The notes below the pieces were generated by a model. The model was not told the DNA's origin, ran no database searches, and saw only the letters and a program-made list of their open reading frames with translations. This document shows, piece by piece, positions 47,598 to 56,513 of a stretch of DNA of 64,000 nt. Positions within the stretch are counted from its first letter, which is position 1. Every line of letters begins with the position of its first letter. This stretch comes from Zhouia spongiae. Its GTDB lineage: Bacteria; Bacteroidota; Bacteroidia; Flavobacteriales; Flavobacteriaceae. The stretch covers positions 3,150,804 through 3,214,803 of the forward strand of contig NZ_CP094326.1 of assembly GCF_022760175.1 (NCBI RefSeq), given 5' to 3'. The position numbers and the translations under genes were made by a program.

Positions 47598-48113
47598 CTT
47601 TAAATACCTTTCCCTGACAATCTTTAGATGGTGCAGCATGTGCCCGCATATAATAAATGCTATCGCCCGGCTTGTTACCGGCTTATTCATCACAAACCCG
47701 GTCCGGTTTAACATTTCCTCATCTAACCCCCGGATCAGCTCCGTTGAACTTTGCCTGACAGCATACAGTTCATTCAGCAAGCTTTCTTTGGTTCTGACAT
47801 TTGCCATCGATACCGGAACATATTCATTCTCATCAAACCCCGGCAAATTCGTTTGATCGTTTCTGGCAATTCTCAATAACCTGTACTGAAATATACGCTC
47901 AGCATCCATGACATGAAGTATGACTTCTGCGATGGTCCATTTTCCGGGTGCATAAGCATGTAACAGCTTCCCTTCCGGAAGACCTTTAATCATTTCAGCA
48001 AAATCATGGACACTGTTTTTAAGAGATTTAAACAACGTAGCATCTCCCAGAACTTTAATATAATTTGCATAAAAGATATCATATTCACCTTCTTTTAAAT
48101 CGGTAGCTTTCAT
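47595..48113 (-). CDS. DinB-family protein
   Basis: 172 residues from the ATG at 48113 (MKATDLKEGEYDIF); the open frame extends 60 codons further but lacks similarity. Four-helix DinB/YfiT-type fold with metal His: WTIAEVILHVMDAERIF, and HMLHHLKIVRERY at the C-terminus. Members are putative metal-dependent thiol S-transferases or hydrolases; specificity unknown. Repeat copy B follows directly at its stop. Confidence 0.85.
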   Translation of the reverse strand: MKATDLKEGEYDIFYANYIKVLGDATLFKSLKNSVHDFAEMIKGLPEGKLLHAYAPGKWTIAEVILHVMDAERIFQYRLLRIARNDQTNLPGFDENEYVPVSMANVRTKESLLNELYAVRQSSTELIRGLDEEMLNRTGFVMNKPVTSRAIAFIICGHMLHHLKIVRERYLK

Positions 48114-48255
48114 AATATAATCTAGTTTAATTTGGATATTAGTATTGTAATAAAAAATACTTTGATAATCTATTTTTTTATTTAATATTGCAATATGTGA
48201 ACAAATTATTGTTTCAACTTGACCATCTGAGACTATAAAATTACTAATCATTTTA

Positions 48256-51096
48256 ATGATAAAAGCAAAAAAGTTAATGTTGAAACTTTCCAATATTTTA
48301 TGCCTGATATCGTTTATTGCATTTCATCCTGTCTTCGGTCAAAACAGCCAGAAAATATTTGCTACCCTCAATTCTCAAAAAAAAGAGATTAATATTCAGC
48401 AGGAAATTATATTCCACAACAGCTCTAACGATACTTTGAATGCTATCTATTTAAATGATTGGAATAATTCATTTGCGAACAAAAACACTCCTTTAGCCAG
48501 GAGGTTTGCAGAAAACTTTAATAAGAGTTTGCATTTTGCCAAGGATAAAGATCGCGGACAAACCCGTATACTCGGCATTACCGATACAAATTTCAAAAAT
48601 TTAAAATGGCAAAGAACCGAATCTGATGACCTCATAAAACTTCAGCTAAATCATCCGGTATACCCCGGTAAACACTACAAGTTTACATTGACTTATGTAA
48701 TAAAGCTTCCTAACAGTAAATTTACTGACTATGGTTTTACCACCGAGGGGAATTTTAACTTAAGATACTGGTACATCACTCCCAGTGTCTATCACAAACA
48801 ATGGAAACTATACAGTAATAAAGACCTCGATGACCTTTATACCCTCAATACAGATTGCGAGGTTGAGTTTACCTACCCGTCGGCATTTAAAATTATCACC
48901 GATTTAGACCTGGTAAAGACAAGTAGTTCAGACGGAAGCACCACTGTAGTTTTACACGGAGAGAACCAATCCGATATAAAACTCTTTCTTCAAAAAGAGA
49001 CTACTCATTTTTCTCTTTTCACAAACAGTCATTTAACGCTGATTACAGATATAGATTCCAAAAATTTAAATGATATCACCAAGGCTTCGTCTGTAGACCG
49101 GATTGTTAATTTTGTAACCGAAAGACTCGGCCCCTACCCCAATGAAAAAATACTGGTAACGGATATTGAATACAAAAAGAATCCTTTATACGGACTCAAC
49201 CAGCTTCCCTCGTTTATAAGACCTTTTAAAGATGAATTTCAGTTTGAACTAAAGCTTTTAAAAACACTCCTGAATAATTATCTTGAAAACACCATAAAGC
49301 TTAATCCCAGAGAAGAAAAGTGGATTTTAGACGGCATCCAAACTTATTTGATGATGCAGTATGTGAACGAGTTCTATCCAAAGATGAAACTTATAGGAAA
49401 CCTTTCCGACACATGGCTACTCAGAACTTATCACTTGTCTGAAATGGAGTTTAACGAACAGTATCCATTTCTATACATGCTGATGGTTCGTAAAAACCTG
49501 AACCAGCCACTTTCTACTCAAAGCGATTCCCTTATTCGGTTTAATAACAAAATTGCTAATAAGTATAAGGCAGGTGTAGGCCTCACCTACCTCAAGAACT
49601 ATCTCGGATCAGATCATGTTGATAGCATAATTAAGGAGTTTTATAATAATTACAGAACCACTATCGTAACGCAGGAAAATTTCGAGAAGCTTTTAAAAGA
49701 AAATGCTCCGAAGAATGTCGATTGGTTTTTTACCGATTTTGTAGACACAGAAAAGTATATTGATTTTAAGATCAAAAAAGTTAAGAAAAAACAAGATTCC
49801 ATTACACTTACAATTAAAAATCAGACAGGGACCAAAGTACCTATTACCCTGTTTGGTATCAGTAAAAACGATTCTGTTGTTTCTAAACAATGGCTTAATG
49901 ACATCCGGAATGAAAGAAGGTTGACAATTCCCGATTCAGGAATTGACAAGCTTGTTTTAAATTATGATAAAGTCATCCCCGAATTTAACCAGCGTAATAA
50001 CTGGAAGTCAACCGGGGGATTCCTTTCCAGTAATAAAAGGTTAAAACTGCAATTTTTCAAAGACACTGAAAATCCATACTACAAACAAGTCTTCTTTGTT
50101 CCTGTTGCCACATACAATCTATATGACGGATTTACGCCAGGCATGCGCCTTTACAATAAAACCTTTTTAAATCAACCGTTTATTTATGATATCCGACCAT
50201 CATATGCTCTTAAAGAAAAGGCTTTGGTCGGAGGCGGATCTTTACTATATAGAAAATATATTCAGAACAGTAATATGTACGTGGTGAATTATGCCATTGG
50301 AGGTTCATCTTATCACTATGCTCCCGATTTAAGATATAGTACCATAACTCCTGTGGTAAGTTTTGGTTTCAGACCGGACGACCTCAGGTCTAACGAACGT
50401 GAATCGCTCATGTTTCGATTCGTGAATGTAATAAGGGATCAGGATCCGTCGATAGAAACAAATCCGGATTACAGCGTTTTTAACGCCAGGTATAATTACA
50501 GCAACATCGGTGCCGTTAAACATCTTACCTGGTTCATTGACGGTCAGGTAGCAAATAATTTTTCAAAAGTTTCGGTAAATGTTGACTACAGGAAGCTATT
50601 CCAGAACAACTTACAATTAAACCTTCGCTTCTTTGCCGGAAAATTTATATACAACGACACTACATCCGATTACTTTAGTTTTGCTTTGGACAGGCCTACC
50701 GATTACCTTTTCGACTACAATTACCTTGGCAGATCAGAAGATACAGGTCTGTTTAGCCAACAGTTAATAATTGCAGAAGGCGGATTTAAATCCAAACTGG
50801 ATAATCCGTATGCCAATAACTGGATGATGACTACAAACGCAAGTATTAATATCTGGCGTTGGATCGAAGCCTATGGCGATATCGGATTGGTTAAAAACAG
50901 AGGGATATCCACACAATTCGTATATGATTCCGGTATCCGGTTAAACCTTGTTCCGGATTATTTCGAACTGTATTTGCCTGTGTACTCGAATAATGGCTGG
51001 GAGATCGCCGACCAGAGATATGATCAAAAAATCCGATTCATAGTAACCTTAAGTCCAAGAACATTAATCGGCCTCTTTACAAGAAAATGGTTCTAA
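48256..51096 (+). CDS. Peptidase M1-like domain without zinc motif, fused to an outer-membrane beta-barrel
   Basis: 946 residues (or 939 from ATG 48277). Signal peptide ends near HPVFGQ. About 30-500 resembles the gluzincin aminopeptidase fold, but the HExxH...E zinc site is absent: the stretch before EEKWILDGIQTYLMM (about 354-368) has no HExxH, and Asp stands where the family has Glu in the W(L)NEG motif. The last 350 residues are Tyr/Asn/Phe-rich with beta-barrel strands and end ...TRKWF with terminal Phe, an outer-membrane signature. Probably a cell-surface non-catalytic protein. Isolated gene. Confidence 0.75.
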   Translation: MIKAKKLMLKLSNILCLISFIAFHPVFGQNSQKIFATLNSQKKEINIQQEIIFHNSSNDTLNAIYLNDWNNSFANKNTPLARRFAENFNKSLHFAKDKDRGQTRILGITDTNFKNLKWQRTESDDLIKLQLNHPVYPGKHYKFTLTYVIKLPNSKFTDYGFTTEGNFNLRYWYITPSVYHKQWKLYSNKDLDDLYTLNTDCEVEFTYPSAFKIITDLDLVKTSSSDGSTTVVLHGENQSDIKLFLQKETTHFSLFTNSHLTLITDIDSKNLNDITKASSVDRIVNFVTERLGPYPNEKILVTDIEYKKNPLYGLNQLPSFIRPFKDEFQFELKLLKTLLNNYLENTIKLNPREEKWILDGIQTYLMMQYVNEFYPKMKLIGNLSDTWLLRTYHLSEMEFNEQYPFLYMLMVRKNLNQPLSTQSDSLIRFNNKIANKYKAGVGLTYLKNYLGSDHVDSIIKEFYNNYRTTIVTQENFEKLLKENAPKNVDWFFTDFVDTEKYIDFKIKKVKKKQDSITLTIKNQTGTKVPITLFGISKNDSVVSKQWLNDIRNERRLTIPDSGIDKLVLNYDKVIPEFNQRNNWKSTGGFLSSNKRLKLQFFKDTENPYYKQVFFVPVATYNLYDGFTPGMRLYNKTFLNQPFIYDIRPSYALKEKALVGGGSLLYRKYIQNSNMYVVNYAIGGSSYHYAPDLRYSTITPVVSFGFRPDDLRSNERESLMFRFVNVIRDQDPSIETNPDYSVFNARYNYSNIGAVKHLTWFIDGQVANNFSKVSVNVDYRKLFQNNLQLNLRFFAGKFIYNDTTSDYFSFALDRPTDYLFDYNYLGRSEDTGLFSQQLIIAEGGFKSKLDNPYANNWMMTTNASINIWRWIEAYGDIGLVKNRGISTQFVYDSGIRLNLVPDYFELYLPVYSNNGWEIADQRYDQKIRFIVTLSPRTLIGLFTRKWF

Positions 51097-51222
51097 ATTA
51101 AACCCAAGAGCTATAATTGAATAATTCTCACTAAGAATCTGATATTTTCCTAAAAATTAAGAATAATTCATTTATGAGTCTGTTTAATTAATAATTATTC
51201 ATTGTTTTAAGATGCTGTAGGA

Positions 51223-51253
51223 TTGTAAAAAACGATTCTTTTAACTACTTTTG
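51223..51253 (+). promoter_or_regulatory. Promoter of the fused E1 gene
   Basis: TTG at 51223-51225, 20-nt spacer, TACTTTTG at 51246-51253, a good match to the Bacteroidota consensus. Start near 51259, about 18 nt before the ATG at 51277. Confidence 0.7.
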
Positions 51254-51276
51254 TAAGCACTCGAATTAAAAGTAAT

Positions 51277-53685
51277 ATGCAGACAGAAACCAATACCCAG
51301 ACAAACATTTCTTTCGAAGATTTTAAGCAACAAGTATTAAGTGATTACAAAATTGCGGTTTTAAGCAGGGAATGCAGCCTTTTAGGAAGACGTGAAGTAT
51401 TAACAGGCAAAGCAAAATTTGGGATTTTTGGGGATGGAAAGGAATTACCGCAACTGGCTATGGCCAGAGCTTTTAAAAATGGCGATTTCAGGAGCGGTTA
51501 TTATCGCGATCAAACTTTTATGATGGCCATAGACGAGTTAAAACCCTCACACTTTTTTGCAGGTCTATATGCCCATACCGATATTGAAAAAGAGCCCATG
51601 AGTGCGGGAAGGCAAATGGGAGGACACTTCCTTACCAAAAGCAATAATCCGGACGGGACATGGGTAGACCTCACCAAACAAAAGAACAGCAGCGCCGATA
51701 TTTCTCCGACAGCAGGACAAATGCCCAGACTGCTCGGTTTGGCACAGGCTTCAAAAATATACAGAAATGTAGCGGGAATTAACCAGGATAAGTTTTCGGT
51801 TCACGGAAATGAAGTTGCATGGGGAACAATAGGTAACGCAAGCACCAGTGAAGGTTTGTTTTTTGAAACTGTAAATGCAGCAGGCGTAATGCAGGTTCCG
51901 ATGGTGATCAGTGTTTGGGATGATGCTTATGGTATCTCCGTTCCCGCAAAACATCAGACTACAAAAGAAAATATTTCCGAAATTCTTAAAGGATTTCAGC
52001 GAGATACTGAAAATGAAGGTTACGAGATTATAATCGTTAAAGGCTGGGATTACCCTGCTCTTATTGATGCCTATGAAAAGGCCGGAAAAATTGCACGCGA
52101 AGAGCATGTACCCGTGCTTGTACACGTTACCGAGTTAACACAACCCCAGGGGCATTCGACATCCGGATCTCATGAGCGCTATAAAAGCAAAAAACGCCTG
52201 GAATGGGAAAAGGAACACGATTGTAATACTAAGTTCAGAGAATGGATCATCGCCAATAACCTGGCAACAGACGAAGAACTTACGGAGTTGGATAAAAAGC
52301 TGAAAAAAGAGGTTAGGGATCAGAAAAAACAAGCATGGGCTGACTTTCTGGATCCCATCAAAAAAGACCAAAAAGAGGTGGTTAGCCTGTTAGATAAAAT
52401 CGGGGGAAAAAGCATCAACAAATCATTTATTACCAAAATTAAAAATGACCTGATATCCATCGATGAACCTGTTAAACGTGATATCATTGCAGCAGCAAGA
52501 AAAACATTAAGATATCTAAGCACTGAAAATTTTCCTGAAAAAGAAGAGCTGAAGAACTGGATTGGTCAATTTATGAACCGAACACAGCCGGAATACAGCT
52601 CTTTATTATATAATGAAAACAGCGATAATGCCACCTCAGTTGCTGAAATCAGCCCTGTTTATAATGATGATGCTGAATTAGTAGATGGTCGTGTAGTGCT
52701 AAGGGACAATTTTGATGCGCTTTTTGCCAAATATCCGGAAGCGCTGGTTTTCGGAGAAGACAGTGGTAATATCGGGGATGTAAATCAGGGACTTGAAGGC
52801 TTACAGGAAAAGTATGGCCCTCTCCGTATTGCAGATACAGGTATCAGAGAAGCTACTATTTTAGGTCAGGGAATCGGAATGGCGATGAGAGGATTAAGAC
52901 CTATAGCCGAGATTCAATACCTCGATTATCTGCTATATGCACTACAGATCATGAGTGATGACCTGGCTACGCTACGCTACAGAACCGCCGGAAAACAAAA
53001 GGCCCCTGTTATTGTCAGAACCCGCGGACACAGACTAGAAGGTATATGGCATGCCGGTTCACCGATGGGAGGGATTATACACCTTTTAAGAGGGATGTAT
53101 ATTTTAACACCCAGGAACATGACAAAAGCTGCCGGTTTTTATAACACATTACTCGAAACAGACGAACCGGCCTTGGTAATAGAAAGCTTGAACGGTTATC
53201 GCTTAAAAGAAAAAATGCCGGTCAATATCGGCGAGTTTAAAACTCCGATCGGGGTTGTGGAAACTGTTAAAGAAGGAGCTGACATCACCGTTGTATCATA
53301 CGGTTCTACATTAAGAATCGTCGAGCAGGTAGCTAAAGACCTTCTGGCCGTTCAGATTGATATTGAAATTATAGATGCACAAACACTACTCCCTTTCGAT
53401 ATTAATCACGATGTAGTGAAAAGCGTCAAAAAAACCAATAGATTACTCATTATTGATGAAGATGTTCCCGGTGGATGTTCTGCCTATATTTTACAGGAGA
53501 TTATAGAGAAACAAGGAGCTTATCAATATTTGGACAGTGCACCGCAAACCTTAACAGCAAAACCACACAGACCTGCATATGGTACGGATGGCGATTATTT
53601 CTCGAAACCGAATGCTGAAGATATATTTGAAAAGGTTTACGATATCATGCACGAAGTAAATCCGGAACAATACCCCGCTTTATAA
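51277..53685 (+). CDS. 2-oxo acid dehydrogenase E1, fused alpha and beta subunits
   Basis: 802-residue thiamine-diphosphate E1 component in which the alpha-like part (about 1-380) and the beta/transketolase-like part (about 470-802) are joined. Seen: alpha YYRDQTFMMAIDELKP, SVHGNEVAWGTIGNASTSEG with WDDAYGISVP; beta VVLRDNFDALFAKYP, GEDSGNIGDVNQGLEGLQEKYG, IADTGIREATILGQG. Closest to the branched-chain (2-oxoisovalerate) type. The ThDP motif GDG reads GNA. No E2/E3 genes are adjacent. Promoter directly upstream. Confidence 0.9.
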   Translation: MQTETNTQTNISFEDFKQQVLSDYKIAVLSRECSLLGRREVLTGKAKFGIFGDGKELPQLAMARAFKNGDFRSGYYRDQTFMMAIDELKPSHFFAGLYAHTDIEKEPMSAGRQMGGHFLTKSNNPDGTWVDLTKQKNSSADISPTAGQMPRLLGLAQASKIYRNVAGINQDKFSVHGNEVAWGTIGNASTSEGLFFETVNAAGVMQVPMVISVWDDAYGISVPAKHQTTKENISEILKGFQRDTENEGYEIIIVKGWDYPALIDAYEKAGKIAREEHVPVLVHVTELTQPQGHSTSGSHERYKSKKRLEWEKEHDCNTKFREWIIANNLATDEELTELDKKLKKEVRDQKKQAWADFLDPIKKDQKEVVSLLDKIGGKSINKSFITKIKNDLISIDEPVKRDIIAAARKTLRYLSTENFPEKEELKNWIGQFMNRTQPEYSSLLYNENSDNATSVAEISPVYNDDAELVDGRVVLRDNFDALFAKYPEALVFGEDSGNIGDVNQGLEGLQEKYGPLRIADTGIREATILGQGIGMAMRGLRPIAEIQYLDYLLYALQIMSDDLATLRYRTAGKQKAPVIVRTRGHRLEGIWHAGSPMGGIIHLLRGMYILTPRNMTKAAGFYNTLLETDEPALVIESLNGYRLKEKMPVNIGEFKTPIGVVETVKEGADITVVSYGSTLRIVEQVAKDLLAVQIDIEIIDAQTLLPFDINHDVVKSVKKTNRLLIIDEDVPGGCSAYILQEIIEKQGAYQYLDSAPQTLTAKPHRPAYGTDGDYFSKPNAEDIFEKVYDIMHEVNPEQYPAL

Positions 53686-53742
53686 GATCTTTTTCTCATG
53701 ATTCTTCGTATTTGTTATAAACGATCATAATAAAAGTTTACA

Positions 53743-54177
53743 ATGAAAAAATTTGTCTTAAGCCTATTGATTTGCTACGGAGCTTTCACCGGCTGTAAAA
53801 ACAAGCCGCAACATTCTGAAGAGGTCGATCAAAAAGTTGTTGGCGACATACATAATGCTCAAAACTCACTGGATTGGGAAGGGGCATATACCGGCATATT
53901 GCCATGTGCCGACTGTGAAGGAATTCAAATCAAACTGATTATAAGTTCAGATAATAGTTATTCGTTAGAACAAGAATACCTTGGCAAAGAAGCTGACACC
54001 TTCAAGGATCATGGTACTTTTAGCTGGGATGATAATGGTACAATAATAACCCTAAACAATATAAAAGACAGAGCATCTAAATATTTCGTCGGAGAAAATA
54101 AACTGATTCAACTCGATCTTCAGGGAAATAAAATAACCGGTGAACTTTCAGATCGGTACATCCTGACTAAAGAGTAA
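53743..54177 (+). CDS. NlpE-like lipoprotein
   Basis: 144 residues. Lipoprotein signal MKKFVLSLLICYGAFTGC with the lipobox FTGC. The N-terminal-NlpE-type domain has the typical YTGILPCADCEGIQIKLI (CxxC) and SLEQEYLGKEADTF with DHGTFSWDDNGTIITLN. In E. coli NlpE senses outer-membrane stress and copper; here only the domain is shared. Repeat copy C starts at the stop codon. Confidence 0.85.
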   Translation: MKKFVLSLLICYGAFTGCKNKPQHSEEVDQKVVGDIHNAQNSLDWEGAYTGILPCADCEGIQIKLIISSDNSYSLEQEYLGKEADTFKDHGTFSWDDNGTIITLNNIKDRASKYFVGENKLIQLDLQGNKITGELSDRYILTKE

Positions 54178-54353
54178 ACTACCTCGGGGCAAGCCCACGA
54201 GAGGGCCAAGCGTAAAGAAAAGGCCTGGCAGACCTTTTTAGCGATGGAGCCGGCTGGCGTATGGCAAAACATTTCGACGCAAGCCCTGTGAAATTCCATC
54301 AAGACTATTTCACAAGGACAAGCGTCGGAGCAGTTAAATCTCGATGATCGAGT
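54178..54353 (+). repeat. Dispersed structured repeat, copy C
   Basis: Full-length copy. It begins at the base after the NlpE stop (TAA then ACTACCTCGG). Order of arms: CTCGGGGCAAGCCCACGAG, AAAAGGCCTGGCAGACCTTTTT, GCCGGCTGGC, the long arm CGACGC ... GCGTCG enclosing CCCTGTGAAAT / ATTTCACAAGG, and the palindrome CTCGATGATCGAG. A reading frame on the opposite strand (core SIAKKVCQAFSLRLALSWAC) stays open in all three copies, probably because of shared ancestry. Confidence 0.85.
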
Positions 54354-54360
54354 AAAAAAA

Positions 54361-54527
54361 ATTACGGCCTATCCCAATGCAGGCTCCTGAAAGTAATCTT
54401 AACAGGAAGAGAATATCAGGGTATTCCTCTGAACCACACTCGTGAAGATGGTAATTTGGTTGCATCTCCGGCCCGTGCTGCACATCCGGCATTTTTAGAA
54501 GCACCGGGAGCAACTATAACCATTTGA
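54361..54527 (+). pseudogene. C-terminal remnant of a DJ-1/PfpI-family protein gene
   Basis: Two frames together read like the end of a DJ-1/PfpI/Hsp31-type protein: ITAYPNAG in frame 54361, then after a frame change VILTGREYQGIPLNHTRED and GNLVASPARAAHPAFLEA up to the TGA at 54525-54527. These match the family pattern TAYP...GxxYxDxPxxxxxxDGNLVTxPxxxAHPAFL. The 5' two thirds are absent; the repeat lies at the break. GC is higher than around it. Confidence 0.6.
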
Positions 54528-54535
54528 ATTAGAGT

Positions 54536-55279
54536 TTAAACCGATCCCGAATTTAAATAAATCCAAAAAACAAACAAGCCTATTAAAATAGTATAAGCTA
54601 TTATCCCGGTTAAGACAGTACACAAGATGCTTTTTACTTTCGATTGTTTATTAAAATACTGTGAATAGCACCAGCAAATCAGTATAAAATTCAACAATAA
54701 AAGTACTCTCGAAACCCACGGATAATAAGTGGTACCGTACAATATGTATATAACCGGTATTAAAGCTATATGCAGTAACAATCTCTGACTTGAAGCATAA
54801 GCATTTAACACCATGTGTTCCATAAAGTTATAGCCTTGATTTTTAAAAGAAATATACGACCCTAAACTCAAAACAGGAATAAGTCCAAGCGCTACAAGAG
54901 CATAATGCTGAGTTATCCATTGGTTTAGAAAACCATAATCAATGACATTACCGGAAGGGTTTTCGACATTTGCTTCAATAAAAGACAAATCAAGTAAGAA
55001 AACAAGAAGAGCATAAAATGTCGCTAACAAGATCACCAGGGATAGCGGTTTAAAATGATTTACACGTTTTCCTTCTATAAACTCTCTCACGGTATGTCCC
55101 GGTCGTATAAAAAGCTCTTTAACGGTGTAAAACAACCCTTTATCAAAATATAAAAGCCCTAGTTGGATATCATGCAATATGTATCTTATATCCAGCCTTT
55201 GCGTATCGGCCGATTGCCCGCAATCGGCACAAAAATTCCCAACCACCTCTGTTCCACAGTTTTTACAAATTATTGACAT
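54536..55279 (-). CDS. DUF3667 membrane protein
   Basis: 247 residues. N-terminal zinc ribbon with two CxxC pairs (CKNCGTEVVGNFCADCGQ), then a conserved segment GLLYFDKGLFYTVKELFIRPGHTVREFIEGKRVNHFKPLSLVI and four to six membrane helices. DUF3667 proteins are frequent in Bacteroidota; function unknown. Starts 107 bp from the divergent DUF4421 gene. Confidence 0.85.
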   Translation of the reverse strand: MSIICKNCGTEVVGNFCADCGQSADTQRLDIRYILHDIQLGLLYFDKGLFYTVKELFIRPGHTVREFIEGKRVNHFKPLSLVILLATFYALLVFLLDLSFIEANVENPSGNVIDYGFLNQWITQHYALVALGLIPVLSLGSYISFKNQGYNFMEHMVLNAYASSQRLLLHIALIPVIYILYGTTYYPWVSRVLLLLNFILICWCYSQYFNKQSKVKSILCTVLTGIIAYTILIGLFVFWIYLNSGSV

Positions 55280-55386
55280 TGTTATAATAATTTAACGATC
55301 AATTCAGACTTTTAACCATCAAAATATACAAGTTTTTTTGGATTTTACAATTCATGTAGTACTTTAGACATTGCCATATAAACCTT

Positions 55387-56427
55387 TTGATTTTGAATAA
55401 ATTACTATTACACAGTATCGTCTTGTTATCTCTTTCTCCTCTTTTCGGACAAGACACAGAAACAAAACAAGATACTTTTCCTGTGATCTCTTATTATGAT
55501 AAGATCATGTTTAAAGCCAACGTTGATACACGTGCCGATAGTTATTTTAGTAAAAGAAGCACTCCTAATCAGGAAGAATTAGGTATTATGAATAATAATT
55601 CACTTCGGACATTCTTTATTCTTAATTACAGGTTTTTAAGCGTCAGCTTTGGATTTTCTCCAAAATTCCTGCCGGGAAATGATGATGATGACCTCAAAGG
55701 AGCATCTTCCTTCAATGATCTAAAATTCAGACTCTTCTTTGGTAAATGGATACAAGAGCTGCATTATAGCAAAGTAAGTGGCTTTTATGTTACCAATACC
55801 GACGATTTTTTACCGGGCTGGCAAGAAGGTGTCGATCCGTATATTCAACTTCCCGGTCTTTCAATTACCTCTTGGGGAGGCACTACCGGATATGTTATGA
55901 ATCCCGAATATTCACTTAAAAGTATATACTTTCAAACGGAATGGCAAAAAAAGAGTTCCGGATCATTAATTCCCTCGGTAAGTTACTATTATGATCACTA
56001 CGCTGTCAGAGGCAAGGAATTCACGAACATTAGCAGTGTTGAAAATATATTCACACTCAGCGCTGCCATGTCGTATTATTATACCTGGGTAATCCACAAC
56101 CGATGGTACATTGCCCCCTATGCAACTACATTAACAGGTGTTAAATTCTCAAATTATAAACCAGACAGGAGTAATAATCTCTATACAGAAAAAAACACTT
56201 ACTTTTCCATGGCTATTGAAGGTGGCCTGCAAATCGGATATAATGCTCCTCGATTTTTCCTGGGCACTGCATTCAATTTAAACTCCAACTGGTATACCTC
56301 AGGTTCAAAAAACAACAGGCTTATAAACGACAAAATATACGGATTAGTGTATATCGGATACCGGTTCAATGCCCCGGAATTTATTAAAAAGACCTTCAAT
56401 AAGGTTCATGACAAAACCGGGATATAG
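55387..56427 (+). CDS. DUF4421 outer-membrane-type protein
   Basis: 346 residues. No ATG is available near the start; TTG at 55387 or 55393 is used (MNKLLLHSIVLLSLSPLFGQ is a good signal peptide, so 55393 may be the true start). The mature part is rich in Tyr, Phe and beta strands (YYDKIMFKANVDTRADSYF; FDDLKF-like pattern) as in DUF4421 beta-barrel proteins. Role unknown. Likely outer membrane. Confidence 0.8.
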   Translation: MILNKLLLHSIVLLSLSPLFGQDTETKQDTFPVISYYDKIMFKANVDTRADSYFSKRSTPNQEELGIMNNNSLRTFFILNYRFLSVSFGFSPKFLPGNDDDDLKGASSFNDLKFRLFFGKWIQELHYSKVSGFYVTNTDDFLPGWQEGVDPYIQLPGLSITSWGGTTGYVMNPEYSLKSIYFQTEWQKKSSGSLIPSVSYYYDHYAVRGKEFTNISSVENIFTLSAAMSYYYTWVIHNRWYIAPYATTLTGVKFSNYKPDRSNNLYTEKNTYFSMAIEGGLQIGYNAPRFFLGTAFNLNSNWYTSGSKNNRLINDKIYGLVYIGYRFNAPEFIKKTFNKVHDKTGI

Positions 56428-56513
56428 ACTAAAAAAAACATAAAACACTTCAAATCAAACAGTTATTTTCCATAACTTTAAGTCAATCAACATAAACCAA
56501 TCACAATCAAGTT

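Noticed and set aside
47500-47856. Plus-strand ORF of 118 codons reading through repeat copy B and the DinB gene
   Set aside because: It is antisense to DinB, and its first part is the shared repeat frame found also in copies A and C; no independent support for translation.
54120-54302. Minus-strand ORF of 60 codons in repeat copy C (core SIAKKVCQAFSLRLALSWAC)
   Set aside because: Lies in structured palindromic DNA; conservation between copies is explained by common origin of the repeat, not by coding.
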